NCBI GenBank assembly: GCA_934486735.1
Contig: CAKSQL010000008.1
Coordinates: forward strand, 24,966 to 88,965
Origin: an uncultured Clostridia bacterium
GTDB taxonomy: Bacteria > Bacillota > Clostridia > UBA1381
DNA length: 64,000 bases
Direction: 5' to 3'
The translations under genes and the position numbers were made by a program. Below, in pieces: positions 35,530-45,057 of the stretch. The notes under the pieces were generated by a model that saw only the letters and a program-made list of their open reading frames with translations, ran no database searches and had not been told where the DNA came from. Every line of letters starts with the position of its first letter. The first letter of the stretch is position 1.

Positions 35530-36108
35530 TCAGCCCTGACGGAGTCTTATCAGACCGAATACCGAGTAGTTGACTATATCGAAAAGCTGTGCGTCAATGT
35601 TTTCGGAAACCAGCAATACACCGGAATTTTTGATAATCTTTTTGATTCTTGACAGCTTTATTATAATCTGGTCGGTTATGGAAGTCTGCTGCATTCCGCG
35701 CCACGCGTCTCCGTAATCGTGATTTTTTCTCAGCATAAGCTCCTTAATCTGAGCCGCTATTTTCTTATAAAGCTCGACAATTTCATCTATGCTGACCCTG
35801 TCCGCACAGGCAGGGTCGCATAAAAGCTCATCATATTTCGGAAATTTTTCCGAATACAAAATCCGCATAAGCATAATAACAGAATAATTAATAATTCCTA
35901 TATATTCACCGTCGCGTCCTTCATTCACTTGGGCATCATCATTATTTTGCTCAAGCACCGCAATACGCTTTGCTTTTATCCAAAGCTGGTCAACCAAGGA
36001 CGCATCTCTGAAAAAAAGCCATGTCGGTCCGTAGTCCTTAAGCTTATTTTTAAAAAGCTCAAGACATTCGTCCGTTATTTCATCAAATTCCTTTTCCAAA
36101 TCAGCCAT
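35530..36108 (-). CDS. DUF1599 (nucleotide-modification-associated domain 1) protein
   Basis: A 192-residue cytoplasmic protein of mostly helical character. It contains two similar halves: KLKDYGPTWLFFRDASLVDQLWIKAKRI (starting near residue 22) and RKNHDYGDAWRGMQQTSITDQIIIKLSRI (near 127), each followed by IVNYSV/IINYSV segments, which is the expected duplicated pattern of DUF1599. Biochemical function is unknown; computational studies placed the domain near phage nucleotide-modification systems, but this copy is in a housekeeping operon. It overlaps the malic enzyme gene by 8 bases, so the two are probably co-translated. Confidence 0.85.
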   Translation of the reverse strand: MADLEKEFDEITDECLELFKNKLKDYGPTWLFFRDASLVDQLWIKAKRIAVLEQNNDDAQVNEGRDGEYIGIINYSVIMLMRILYSEKFPKYDELLCDPACADRVSIDEIVELYKKIAAQIKELMLRKNHDYGDAWRGMQQTSITDQIIIKLSRIKKIIKNSGVLLVSENIDAQLFDIVNYSVFGLIRLRQG

Positions 36109-37276
36109 CTTTTCTTCTCCTTACCGGCTCTCCGGCTGCTGCAACCGCTTTTGCCACAGCCATTCCTACCCTTTTATCAAAAGCTCTCGGAAGTATATAA
36201 TCCCTTGATAATTCATCCTCCGAGACCAAATCCGCAATCGCATGCGTTGCGGCTATTTCCATTTCCTTTGTAATATCGCTTGCGCCTATATCCAAAGCGC
36301 CGCGAAATATTCCAGGGAAAGCAAGCACATTATTTATCTGGTTCGGGAAATCCGACCTGCCCGTTCCAACCAATGCCGCACCGGCTTTATATGCCTCCTC
36401 CGGCATAATCTCCGGTACAGGGTTTGCCATAGGAAAGACAATTGCTCCGTCATTCATTGACCGAACCATTTCCGCTGTTACAGTGTTGGGTGCGGACACT
36501 CCCATAAACACATCCGCATTTTTCATCGCGTCCGCCAAAGTTCCCGATTTTCCCGTTAAATTTGTAAGTTCGCAAAGCTCTTTTTTGTCCTCGTTCAGAT
36601 TATGCATGCCCTTATGCAAAATTCCGTCTCTTGCACACATGATTATGTCCTTTGCTCCGAGAGACAACAAATGCCTTGCAATAGCAGAGCCTGCCGACCC
36701 TGCGCCGTTTATAACTATTTTAACATTTTCTATTTTCTTTCCGACCGGTTTAAGCGCGTTCAATAGTGCCGCTGCGGCAACTATCGCCGTACCGTGCTGG
36801 TCGTCATGGAACACAGGGATATCGCACATCTTTCTTAATCTTTTTTCGATTTCAAAGCATCTCGGCGCGGCGATATCCTCAAGATTTATTCCGCCAAAAC
36901 TCTTTGAAATATTATAAACTGTCTCTATTATCTCCTCGGTGTCCTGCGTACCGAGACATATTGGGAATGCATCCACATCCGCAAATTCCTTGAAAAGAAC
37001 ACATTTTCCCTCCATGACAGGCATGCTCGCCTCAGCGCCTATATTCCCCAGTCCCAAAACCGCCGAGCCGTCTGTGACAACCGCCACCAAATTATGCCGC
37101 CTCGTAAGCTCATAGGACTGTTCGTGATCATTCTTTATCGCCATGCACGCCCCGGCAACTCCGGGAGTATACGCAACCGAGAGCTGTTCGGCATTTTTCA
37201 CCTCTGCTCTCGGCACTACCTCTATTTTTCCTTTCCATTCGCGATGCTTTCGCACCGCAAGCTCCTCTATATTCAT
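36101..37276 (-). CDS. NAD(P)-dependent malic enzyme, short bacterial type
   Basis: A 391-residue enzyme converting malate to pyruvate and CO2 with reduction of NAD(P). Signatures: LSVAYTPGVAGACMAI, VTDGSAVLGLGNIG (dinucleotide and substrate site), EDIAAPRCFEIE, the metal-binding FHDDQHGTAIVAAAAL, the Rossmann INGAGSAGSAIARHL, and FPMANPVPEIMPEEA. Length matches the approximately 390-residue clostridial form without a phosphotransacetylase tail. Start follows AAAGGATG at 37276, within reach of a stem-loop (37289-37319). Confidence 0.95.
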   Translation of the reverse strand: MNIEELAVRKHREWKGKIEVVPRAEVKNAEQLSVAYTPGVAGACMAIKNDHEQSYELTRRHNLVAVVTDGSAVLGLGNIGAEASMPVMEGKCVLFKEFADVDAFPICLGTQDTEEIIETVYNISKSFGGINLEDIAAPRCFEIEKRLRKMCDIPVFHDDQHGTAIVAAAALLNALKPVGKKIENVKIVINGAGSAGSAIARHLLSLGAKDIIMCARDGILHKGMHNLNEDKKELCELTNLTGKSGTLADAMKNADVFMGVSAPNTVTAEMVRSMNDGAIVFPMANPVPEIMPEEAYKAGAALVGTGRSDFPNQINNVLAFPGIFRGALDIGASDITKEMEIAATHAIADLVSEDELSRDYILPRAFDKRVGMAVAKAVAAAGEPVRRRKDG

Positions 37277-37288
37277 ATTTCGGACATC

Positions 37289-37319
37289 CTTTCATGATAA
37301 TATAAATTTATTATGAAAG
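37289..37319 (-). promoter_or_regulatory. stem-loop upstream of malic enzyme covering its Shine-Dalgarno
   Basis: Twelve-position arms (37289-37300 and 37308-37319, one G-T wobble) with a 7-base loop. On the mRNA the 3' arm contains GAAAG of the AAAGG ribosome binding site for malic enzyme, so the structure could limit translation. No T-run follows. Confidence 0.5.
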
Positions 37320-37339
37320 AAATTTCTCCGGAATATGCA

Positions 37340-38059
37340 TTACAAATCAAGCTCGGAAAAAACCTTGCCTATCGGCTCGGTTATAAGCAAATCCGCTTCT
37401 TTATCCATCGGGGTCGGAGTTTTGTTTATAAGCACAAGCTTGCTGCCCATATAATAATTCACAAGACTCGCCGCCGGATAAACCGAGAGCGACGTTCCGC
37501 CGATTATAAGCACATCGGCCGCCTGAACATACGCAAGCGCCATATCGGTTATATAGCTGTCGAGAGGTTCTTCGTACAAAACCACATCCGGCTTTATTAT
37601 TCCGCCGCACTCGCAATGCGGAACAATCTCCGAACCCATAATCGCGTCCACTCCGTACTCTTTTCCGCACTTCATGCAATAATTACGATACACGCACCCA
37701 TGCAACTCCAGTACAACATTGCTGCCTGCCGCACGATGAAGTCCGTCTATATTCTGAGTTATTATCGCTTTGAGTTTTTTCATTTTCTCGAGTTTTGCAA
37801 GCGCAATATGCGCCGCATTCGGCTTTGCGTCAAGGCAAAGCATCTTATCGCGGTAAAAGCGATAAAATTCCGACGGCTTTTTCATAAAAAACGAATGTGA
37901 CAAAATCACCTCGGGCGGATAGTCGTACTTTTGATTATAAAGTCCGTCGCGGCTTCTGAAATCCGGAATACCGCTCTCGGTTGAAACACCCGCACCGCCG
38001 AAAAATACTATGTGGTCGCTTGAATCTATAAGCTCCTTCAGCTGTGATATCTTCTCCAT
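37340..38059 (-). CDS. NAD-dependent protein deacylase (Sir2 family)
   Basis: A 239-residue sirtuin. The NAD site is GGAGVSTESGIPDFRS (about residues 21-36), the catalytic region TQNIDGLHRAAGS with the general-base His in ELHG, and the zinc site is two Cys pairs, CMKCG and CECGG. The late GTSLSVYPAASLVNYY segment completes the Rossmann part. It removes acyl groups from lysines with use of NAD. It stands 26 bases after proS and 63 bases before malic enzyme. Confidence 0.95.
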   Translation of the reverse strand: MEKISQLKELIDSSDHIVFFGGAGVSTESGIPDFRSRDGLYNQKYDYPPEVILSHSFFMKKPSEFYRFYRDKMLCLDAKPNAAHIALAKLEKMKKLKAIITQNIDGLHRAAGSNVVLELHGCVYRNYCMKCGKEYGVDAIMGSEIVPHCECGGIIKPDVVLYEEPLDSYITDMALAYVQAADVLIIGGTSLSVYPAASLVNYYMGSKLVLINKTPTPMDKEADLLITEPIGKVFSELDL

Positions 38060-38085
38060 ACTGTCTCCTCCGATAAAGGAAAATT

Positions 38086-39792
38086 TTATTTATTCTCATT
38101 AATATACGAAATAACCGCATTTACAGCTTCATCCGCCGGCATATCGGTCGAATTTTCATCGGTACGCTTTTTAAACTCGACTATTCCCTCGCCGATACGC
38201 TTTCCGACAACAATTCTTACCGGTATTCCGATTAAGTCTGAATCTTTAAATTTCACGCCGCATCTTTCGCTTCTGTCGTCCAAAAGTACCTCTATTCCGG
38301 CATTTTGCAGCTTTTTATATATTTCCACGGCCGCCTTTACCTGCTCTTCCTGCTTTGTATTTACAGGAATTACAATTGCCTGATACGGAGCGATTGCCAC
38401 CGGCAGAACCATGCCGTTGTCATCGCAGCCTTGTTCAACCGCCGCGGCGATACATCTTGTAACACCGATTCCGTAGCAGCCCATCACAACGACCTTCGGC
38501 TCGCCTGACTCATCGGTATATGTAAGTCCGAGAGCATCGGAATACTTTGTTCCGAGCTTAAAGATATGACCCACTTCGATTCCCTGTGCGGTCTTAATCG
38601 GCTTTCCGCACTTCGGGCACTTGTCGCCGTCGGTGATAACTCTTATATCAACTGCCTTGAACGGTGTGAAGTCACGTCCCACATTTACATTTTTGTAGTG
38701 ATAGCCTGTATCGTTTGCTCCGATTATGAAGTTCTTCATTCTCATAACTTCAAGGTCGGCGTAAACTTCTATATCAAGTCCGATAGGTCCCGCAAAGCCT
38801 ACCTCCGCTTTTGTAAGCTCTCTCACCATAAACGGCTCGGCAAGCTCCAAATCGTCAACACAGCCGACAATGTTTTTAAGCTTGACCTCGTTTATTTCGC
38901 GGTCGCCTCTTACCATTGCCGCAATGTACTTGTCATCTGCTTTATATATTATCGTCTTTGCAAACGCATACGGCTCTGTTCCGAAAAATCCTACCAATTC
39001 GTCAATTGTATGCACGTTCGGAGTCTCTACCTTTTCAAGCGCAAGCTCTCCTGCCGGGAAGTCCTTATCCTCGGGGATACACTCCGCTTTTTCGTAGTTT
39101 GCCGCATATCCGCAAGCGTCGCAATATGCAATGCCGTCCTCGCCGACCGGGGATTTTACCATAAATTCCTGTGAACCGCTTCCGCCCATTGCTCCCGAAT
39201 CCGCGTCAACGATTGTAAAGTCCAATCCGAGACGTGTAAAAATTCTGCAATATGCGTCATACATTTTCTTATATGATTCGTCGAGTCCCTCTTTATTTAA
39301 ATCAAAGCTGTACGCATCCTTCATTATAAACTCGCGGCTGCGCATTATTCCGAAACGCGGACGAGCCTCATCACGATATTTCGTCTGAATCTGATAGAGT
39401 GTCATCGGATATTCCTTGTACGAGCGAACATCGTTGATAACAGTCTGAGTGAACAACTCCTCATGCGTAGGGCCAAGGCAGAAATCGCGATCGTTTCTGT
39501 CTTTCAGCTTAAACATATTATCGCCGAAAACCTCCCAGCGGCCCGATGCCTGATATGCCTCGGCAGGCAGCAGCGCCGGCATCAAAAGCTCCTGTGCTCC
39601 GGCTCTGTCCATTTCCTCTCGGATAATTTTTTCCACCTTTTGAAGAGTGCGTATTCCGAGTGGCAGATATGAATATATTCCCGTTGCAAGCTTTCTGATA
39701 TAGCCTGCGCGCAGCATAAGCTTATGGCTTGCAATCTCCGCATCGGAGGGTACCTCTCTCAAAGTAGGCAGCAGCATTTGTGATACTTTCAT
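38086..39792 (-). CDS. proS: prolyl-tRNA synthetase
   Basis: A 568-residue class II synthetase of the long bacterial type. Class II motif 2 is seen as YRDEARPRFGIMRSREFIMKD, with GPTHEELFTQ before it and motif 3-like CYGIGVTRCIAAAVEQ late in the chain. An insertion between motifs 2 and 3 (about residues 225-385, GYAANYEKAEC to NVGRDFTPFKAVD) is the cis-editing domain that clears mischarged alanyl-tRNA. The C-terminal 110 residues form the anticodon-binding domain. It is 33 bases after metG. Confidence 0.97.
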   Translation of the reverse strand: MKVSQMLLPTLREVPSDAEIASHKLMLRAGYIRKLATGIYSYLPLGIRTLQKVEKIIREEMDRAGAQELLMPALLPAEAYQASGRWEVFGDNMFKLKDRNDRDFCLGPTHEELFTQTVINDVRSYKEYPMTLYQIQTKYRDEARPRFGIMRSREFIMKDAYSFDLNKEGLDESYKKMYDAYCRIFTRLGLDFTIVDADSGAMGGSGSQEFMVKSPVGEDGIAYCDACGYAANYEKAECIPEDKDFPAGELALEKVETPNVHTIDELVGFFGTEPYAFAKTIIYKADDKYIAAMVRGDREINEVKLKNIVGCVDDLELAEPFMVRELTKAEVGFAGPIGLDIEVYADLEVMRMKNFIIGANDTGYHYKNVNVGRDFTPFKAVDIRVITDGDKCPKCGKPIKTAQGIEVGHIFKLGTKYSDALGLTYTDESGEPKVVVMGCYGIGVTRCIAAAVEQGCDDNGMVLPVAIAPYQAIVIPVNTKQEEQVKAAVEIYKKLQNAGIEVLLDDRSERCGVKFKDSDLIGIPVRIVVGKRIGEGIVEFKKRTDENSTDMPADEAVNAVISYINENK

Positions 39793-39825
39793 TTTTTTAT
39801 TCCTCTCTTTTTTAAATTACAATTA

Positions 39826-41739
39826 TCAAACTATTTCAGCGCCGGATTGAATATCCTTAACCGTTGTAAGAGCTGTGAGTTGTCCGTCATGTTCTGCCGA
39901 CAAAATCATGCCGCAGGACTCCAGTCCCATCATCTTTCTCGGCTTGAAGTTTGCTATGAACACAACATTCTTTCCGATAAGCTCCTCCGGAGTGTGATAC
40001 TTTGAAATTCCGGACAGAATCTGTCTTGTTTCGCTTCCTACTTCCAGTGTAAAGCGCAGCAGTTTTTCGGATTTTTTAACCTTTTCACACTCAATGACCT
40101 TTCCAACTCTGATATCGAGTTTTTCAAAGTCCTCAAAATCAACATAATCCTTGAAAGGTGCGATTTCAATTTTCGGTTCTTCATTTTCCGCTGCAAGCTC
40201 CTCAAGCTTCTTTTCCGGATCGATTCTTGCGAACATCGGAACAGCTTTTCCGACCTTTGTTCCCGATTTTAAGCCGCCGAACTTCGAAACGCTTTCAAAG
40301 CTTATGTCCGGATTTCCGAGCTGTTCCTTAATCAATTCGGCAGTGTGCGGCATAAACGACGACAACAGCGATGCGATAATTCTGATTGTCTCGGCAAGAT
40401 TATAAAGCACAGTTTCAAGTCTCGGCTTAGTATCATCATTCTTTGCCAGAATCCACGGCATTGTTTCATCTATATACTTGTTTGCTCTGTCAACAACTCT
40501 CCATATCTCGCCCAAGCTGTCGGCAACATGCAGAGTTTTCATCTTTTCCTGCACCTTTTCAACCGCTGAAAGCGCTGTATTTTTCAAATCCTCGTCAAAA
40601 TCTCCCGAGTTATCCGCACTGCCGATAACTCCGTCAAAATATTTATTAATCATCGCAACGGTACGATTAACCAAATTTCCGAGAGTATTCGCAAGGTCGG
40701 AATTGAATCGGCTTATAAATGTATCATATGTGATTGTGCCGTCCTGCGCAAAAGGCATTTCGGAAAGTGAATAATATCTCACCGCGTCCACGCCAAAATG
40801 ACGAACCAAATCCTCGGCATATATCACATTGCCGCGCGATTTTGACATTTTTTCCTCGCCAAAGAGCATCCATGGATGTCCGAACACCTGCTTCGGGAGC
40901 GGTTCACCCAGAGCCATAAGCATAATCGGCCAGTAAATTGTGTGGAAGCGCAATATATCCTTTCCTATAACATGCACGTCCGCCGGCCAGTATTTGTTAT
41001 AAAGCTCGCCTTTTTTATCCGGCGAATATCCCAATGCTGTTATATAGTTTGAAAGTGCGTCAATCCACACATATATAACATGCTTGTCATCAAAATCGAC
41101 AGGTATTCCCCAGTTAAAGCTTGTTCTCGATACGCACAAATCCTGGAGACCGGGCTTGAGAAAATTATTTACCATTTCCTTTTTACGTGATTCCGGCTGA
41201 ATGAAATCAGGATTTTTTTCAATATACTCCATGAGCCTGTCTTGATATTTGCTCATCTTGAAGAAATACGCTTCCTCCTTTGTCTTTTTCACTTCTCTGC
41301 CGCAATCGGGACACTTGCCGTCCTTGAGCTGAGTCTCTGTCCAAAAAGATTCGCACGGTGTGCAATACCAACCCTCGTACTCACTCTTATAAATGTCACC
41401 CTGTTCATAAAGCTTTTTAAATATCTTCTGCACCGCCTCAACGTGATAATCATCGGTGGTACGGATGAATTTGTCATAGCTTATTTCAAGCATATCGGCA
41501 ATATCCTTTATCTGCCCGGCAATTTTATCAACATATTCCTTAGGCTTGATACCCTCTTTTTCAGCAATCTCCTGAATTTTCTGACCATGCTCGTCCGTTC
41601 CTGTCAAAAAGAACACATCGTCGCCTATATAGCGATGATATCTTGCTATCGCATCTGTCAGAATTATTTCGTAGGTATTGCCTATATGCGGCTTGCGCGA
41701 AGTATAGGCAATCGCCGTTGTAATATAAAATTTCTCCAT
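39826..41739 (-). CDS. metG: methionyl-tRNA synthetase with C-terminal tRNA-binding domain
   Basis: A 637-residue class I synthetase. The HIGH-type motif is PHIGNTYE near residue 17; KMSKS is seen intact as EKMSKSRGNV (about 297). A zinc knuckle has two Cys pairs (CTPC and CPDC, about residues 127-145). The C-terminal 105 residues (DFEKLDIRVGKVIECEKV onward) form the Trbp111-type tRNA-binding/dimerisation domain. Together with proS it makes the translation part of this operon. Confidence 0.97.
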   Translation of the reverse strand: MEKFYITTAIAYTSRKPHIGNTYEIILTDAIARYHRYIGDDVFFLTGTDEHGQKIQEIAEKEGIKPKEYVDKIAGQIKDIADMLEISYDKFIRTTDDYHVEAVQKIFKKLYEQGDIYKSEYEGWYCTPCESFWTETQLKDGKCPDCGREVKKTKEEAYFFKMSKYQDRLMEYIEKNPDFIQPESRKKEMVNNFLKPGLQDLCVSRTSFNWGIPVDFDDKHVIYVWIDALSNYITALGYSPDKKGELYNKYWPADVHVIGKDILRFHTIYWPIMLMALGEPLPKQVFGHPWMLFGEEKMSKSRGNVIYAEDLVRHFGVDAVRYYSLSEMPFAQDGTITYDTFISRFNSDLANTLGNLVNRTVAMINKYFDGVIGSADNSGDFDEDLKNTALSAVEKVQEKMKTLHVADSLGEIWRVVDRANKYIDETMPWILAKNDDTKPRLETVLYNLAETIRIIASLLSSFMPHTAELIKEQLGNPDISFESVSKFGGLKSGTKVGKAVPMFARIDPEKKLEELAAENEEPKIEIAPFKDYVDFEDFEKLDIRVGKVIECEKVKKSEKLLRFTLEVGSETRQILSGISKYHTPEELIGKNVVFIANFKPRKMMGLESCGMILSAEHDGQLTALTTVKDIQSGAEIV

Positions 41740-41756
41740 TTACTCAAACCCTCTCA

Positions 41757-42920
41757 TTATTTAAAGATTTCTTTTATTTTGTAAAGCTCCTGTATGGCTG
41801 CATTTTTGATTTTCCCGAAAAATCTTATTATCGGATCAAACACGCCTGCCTTGTAAAAGCTTATTACAAGCATAAGTGTTATCGGTCCCAAAATCATTCC
41901 GCCGATTGAAAATGTCTTATAGCCGACATACATCGACATCAATGTCATAATCGGGTGAAGTCCTATGCTGCTGCTCACAACCTTAGGCTCTATTGTCTGA
42001 CGCGTAAGGACTATTGCCAAGTAAATTATCAAAAGTCCCACACCTGTTTTAATCGAACCGTTCAAAAAGCTGACTGCCGCCCATGGCCACAGTATAGCAC
42101 CGCTGCCGAAAAACGGGAGAGCGTCGAACACCGCGATTCCGAGAGCAATCAAAAGCGCATAGTTCACATTCAGAATCGAAAGTCCCACAAATACGACCAC
42201 GAACGCAATGCTCATTATAATTGCCTGCGCCTTTACATAGCCTCCCATGTATTTTTTCAGTTCCGTTCTTATATTGGCAAGCTTTGAAAGTGTTTTTTCC
42301 GAAACTATTTTATGCAAAAATACGCTCACGCCTTTTGCATCGGTAATCATGAAGTAAAGCGACAGGAAAAATACTATCAGCGCGATAAATATTCCAGGCA
42401 GCGCTTTTGCAAAATTTCCCGCTCTTTCCACAACCGGAGTCTGGTTAAAAAACGCGGTAACACTGCTGAGCGCCTGCTGTCCTAAATTGTCCAGTACCTC
42501 CTGGACGTTGTCCGGCATCTTTATATATATGTCGGAAAAACGCGTTGATATATCCTCCCAAAGCGCTACCGCATCCGCATAAATCTGCGGATAGTGAGTG
42601 TACAGACTTCTTATTTCGGAAATTATCTTCCACACGATTCCGGTTATGATTCCGCCGAAAATTCCGACAGTCAAAATGATAACCAATATCGCGGATATGC
42701 CCCTCGGCAGCTTAAATCTTTTTTGCAGCTTATCTGCAAGCGGATTTATCGCAAGCGAAAACACATATCCGAGTATGAACGGCATAAACACCCTGACCGC
42801 CCAGCCTGCAAGCGAAAGCACATAGGGCAGCAGAAAATATATTCCGGTTAAAATCAGCAGAGCTGCAATCACAAGCGCAGCAATTCGCCAGCCGCTGCTT
42901 TTAAATTTCATAGCTATCAC
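41757..42920 (-). CDS. AI-2E/YtvI-family membrane protein
   Basis: A 387-residue protein with about eight membrane segments and a central hydrophilic loop (about residues 105-165). Conserved family features are FILGYVFSLAINPLADKLQKR near the start, LSLYFMITD mid-chain, and FFGSGAILWPWA, QTIEPKVVSSSIGLHPIMTL and YVGYKTFSIGGMILGP in the C-terminal half. Length and pattern suit YtvI, a sporulation-linked member, better than AI-2 transporters, but the transported compound is unknown. Start uncertain: GTG at 42920 (AGGA 6 bases away) or ATG at 42911. Confidence 0.85.
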   Translation of the reverse strand: MIAMKFKSSGWRIAALVIAALLILTGIYFLLPYVLSLAGWAVRVFMPFILGYVFSLAINPLADKLQKRFKLPRGISAILVIILTVGIFGGIITGIVWKIISEIRSLYTHYPQIYADAVALWEDISTRFSDIYIKMPDNVQEVLDNLGQQALSSVTAFFNQTPVVERAGNFAKALPGIFIALIVFFLSLYFMITDAKGVSVFLHKIVSEKTLSKLANIRTELKKYMGGYVKAQAIIMSIAFVVVFVGLSILNVNYALLIALGIAVFDALPFFGSGAILWPWAAVSFLNGSIKTGVGLLIIYLAIVLTRQTIEPKVVSSSIGLHPIMTLMSMYVGYKTFSIGGMILGPITLMLVISFYKAGVFDPIIRFFGKIKNAAIQELYKIKEIFK

Positions 42921-42940
42921 GCCCTTTCCTGTTTTTTGGT

Positions 42941-44149
42941 TTAGTCTTTCAGGAAATGCTCCATAAGCTCATGTCCCTTATCTATATAAATGCCCGTCTG
43001 TTTTGCGTTTTTCTCGGTGTAGTCCCACTTTCCGTCCGCACTTTTGCGCGAATCGTAAATGATATACGGAACGGGGTCGGAAACGTGAGTTTTAAGCTTT
43101 ATCGGGGTCGGGTGGTCGGGCAGTACAAGCATTTTGTAGTCGATGCCGCGCTCCTCCAGATTCTTTCTCAGATATCCGATAATTTTTTCATCAATTTTTT
43201 CGACTGCAAGCTTTTTATGCTCTGCATCTCCCTGGTGTCCGCACTCGTCCGGACCTTCAAGATGAACATAAACAAAATCGCTTCCCGACAAAAGCGCATC
43301 CAATGCCGCTTTTGCCTTTCCGTCGAAATTCGTGTTGTAATTACCGTTCGCGCCCTCAACATCTATCGAGTTCATCCCTGCGCAGATTGCAATTCCCTTT
43401 ATCAGGTCAACCGCCGAAATAACGCTGCCGTCAAGTCCGTATTTATCCTTAAAATTTTCAAGCTGAGGCTTTGTTCCCTCGCCCCATATCCAAATCGAAT
43501 TTGCCGGATTTTTGCCCTCGGCAACTCTTTTTTTGTTTACCGGGTGATTTTTAAGTATCTCCTCGCTCTTTTTCATCATTTCAAGAAGCTTGTCCGCGCC
43601 CTCTCCCTCGGGAAGATGACCGTCAATCTTTTTATCGGATATGTCATGCGGAGGTGTGAGCGAAACCTTTGTCGAGCCGCCCTCCCAAACCAAAAGATGG
43701 CGGTAGCTCACTCCGCTGTAGAAATGAATCATATCGGTGTGCAGCGCGTCCTCAACCGCCGCGATAAGCTCTGCCGCTTCCTCGGTTGATATTTCGCCTG
43801 CCGAGTAATCAAGCATTGTTTTGTCCTCGTAATTTTCCTCGTCCGACAGCGTAACAAGGTTTGTTCTGAATGTCACATCATTGTCTTTGAGTTTAACGCC
43901 TATGCTTGCAGCTTCAAGCGGCGAACGCCCGCTGTAGCACTTTCTTGTATCATATCCCATAACCGACAGATTTGCGACATCACTGCCCGGTTTCATTCCG
44001 TCCAGAACGGTTTTTACCAGTCCCATTTCGCCATGCTTTGCCATATAGTCCATGTTCGGCTTTTCCGCCATTTCGAGGATTGTCTTTCCGCCAAATTCGT
44101 CAACGGCATAGTCTGCCATTCCGTCGCCAAGTACAACCACATATTTCAT
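42941..44149 (-). CDS. apgM: archaeal-type cofactor-independent phosphoglycerate mutase
   Basis: A 402-residue alkaline-phosphatase-superfamily enzyme interconverting 3- and 2-phosphoglycerate. Signatures are YVVVLGDGMADYAVDEFGGK at the N-terminus (metal Asp), PGSDVANLSVMGYD with the phospho-accepting Ser, GLVKTVLDGM, and late VHLEGPDECGHQGD and LVLPDHPTPIKLKTH (metal ligands). This is the COG3635 form, distinct from GpmI. ATG at 44149 is preferred; a TTG at 44158 would abut AAAGGA. 2-Phosphoglycerate is also the expected product of the glycerate 2-kinase at 58621. Confidence 0.93.
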   Translation of the reverse strand: MKYVVVLGDGMADYAVDEFGGKTILEMAEKPNMDYMAKHGEMGLVKTVLDGMKPGSDVANLSVMGYDTRKCYSGRSPLEAASIGVKLKDNDVTFRTNLVTLSDEENYEDKTMLDYSAGEISTEEAAELIAAVEDALHTDMIHFYSGVSYRHLLVWEGGSTKVSLTPPHDISDKKIDGHLPEGEGADKLLEMMKKSEEILKNHPVNKKRVAEGKNPANSIWIWGEGTKPQLENFKDKYGLDGSVISAVDLIKGIAICAGMNSIDVEGANGNYNTNFDGKAKAALDALLSGSDFVYVHLEGPDECGHQGDAEHKKLAVEKIDEKIIGYLRKNLEERGIDYKMLVLPDHPTPIKLKTHVSDPVPYIIYDSRKSADGKWDYTEKNAKQTGIYIDKGHELMEHFLKD

Positions 44150-44171
44150 TATAATCAAGTCCTTTCAAATT

Positions 44172-45041
44172 TTACTGATTTTTGAGCCTGAACAAAACCG
44201 CCAAGCATCCCGGTCCGGTATGCGTTCCGATTATCGGACCAAATTCCGAAAACATGGTAAGAGTTATATCTCCGAACTCATCTTTGAGAGCCTCAACCAT
44301 TTCATCTCCTTTTTGCTTATCCGAGTGAATGACCATAAACTCCTTTTTCTCCGAATCATATTCCGGATTTTCCTTTATCAGTTCTATCAGCTTCTTTGCC
44401 AGTTTCTTTTTTCCGCGCAGCTTTTCGACAGGTTCTATCAAGCCGTCTCTTATCGTAAGCACCGGCTTTATATCAAGCAATGAACCGACTATCGCAGCAG
44501 TTTTTGTTATTCTTCCGCCTTTTTCAAGATATTTAAGGCTGTCCACCAAAAGATAAACTTCCCAGCTCTTTATATATTCCGCACAGCTTTTTAGTATTTC
44601 ATCGGCATCCGCACCGGCTTTTACAAGCTCTGCCGCATGCACCGCCGTCGATGCTATATAGACCGAATAACTCAAAGTATCGATAATTCTGATATCTGCA
44701 TTTGGGTTATCGCCCTCTTTTATTTCTTTCACAACCATACGAGCAGTATTGCTTTGTCCGCTGCCTTTTGACGAAATCACAAAATATATAACCGTTTTAT
44801 GATTTTTGCTTTCGGCAAGCAGATAATCATACATATCTTGGTACGGTGTCTGCGCCGTTGTCGGCAGCTTGTCGCTTTCAGCGAGCATGCGATAAAAATC
44901 ATCGTTATCTATATCAACACCGGCAACATACGATTTTTCATCGAATACCGTCAAAAAATTGATAAGTCCGATATCATATTTTTCCAAGAACTCTTTCGGC
45001 ATATCCGCCGAAGTATCAACAACTATTTTTATATCTTTCAT
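44172..45041 (-). CDS. DegV family fatty-acid-binding protein
   Basis: A 289-residue protein of the DegV (FakB-like) family. It begins IKIVVDTSADMPKEFLEKYDI, contains TTAQTPYQDMYDY and VIDTLSYS, and ends with GPIIGTHTGPGCLAVLF, where the His-Thr-Gly pattern contacts the fatty-acid carboxylate. FakB proteins present fatty acids to the kinase FakA, not encoded here. The ATG at 45041 follows AAAGGA; in-frame codons upstream to 45110 would run into trmL. Confidence 0.92.
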   Translation of the reverse strand: MKDIKIVVDTSADMPKEFLEKYDIGLINFLTVFDEKSYVAGVDIDNDDFYRMLAESDKLPTTAQTPYQDMYDYLLAESKNHKTVIYFVISSKGSGQSNTARMVVKEIKEGDNPNADIRIIDTLSYSVYIASTAVHAAELVKAGADADEILKSCAEYIKSWEVYLLVDSLKYLEKGGRITKTAAIVGSLLDIKPVLTIRDGLIEPVEKLRGKKKLAKKLIELIKENPEYDSEKKEFMVIHSDKQKGDEMVEALKDEFGDITLTMFSEFGPIIGTHTGPGCLAVLFRLKNQ

Positions 45042-45057
45042 AATCTTTATCCTTTCT

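Noticed and set aside
42956..43789. 277-codon plus-strand open frame opposite phosphoglycerate mutase
   Set aside because: No ribosome binding site, Cys/Arg/Leu-rich composition typical of antisense translation, and the opposite strand encodes a clear conserved enzyme.
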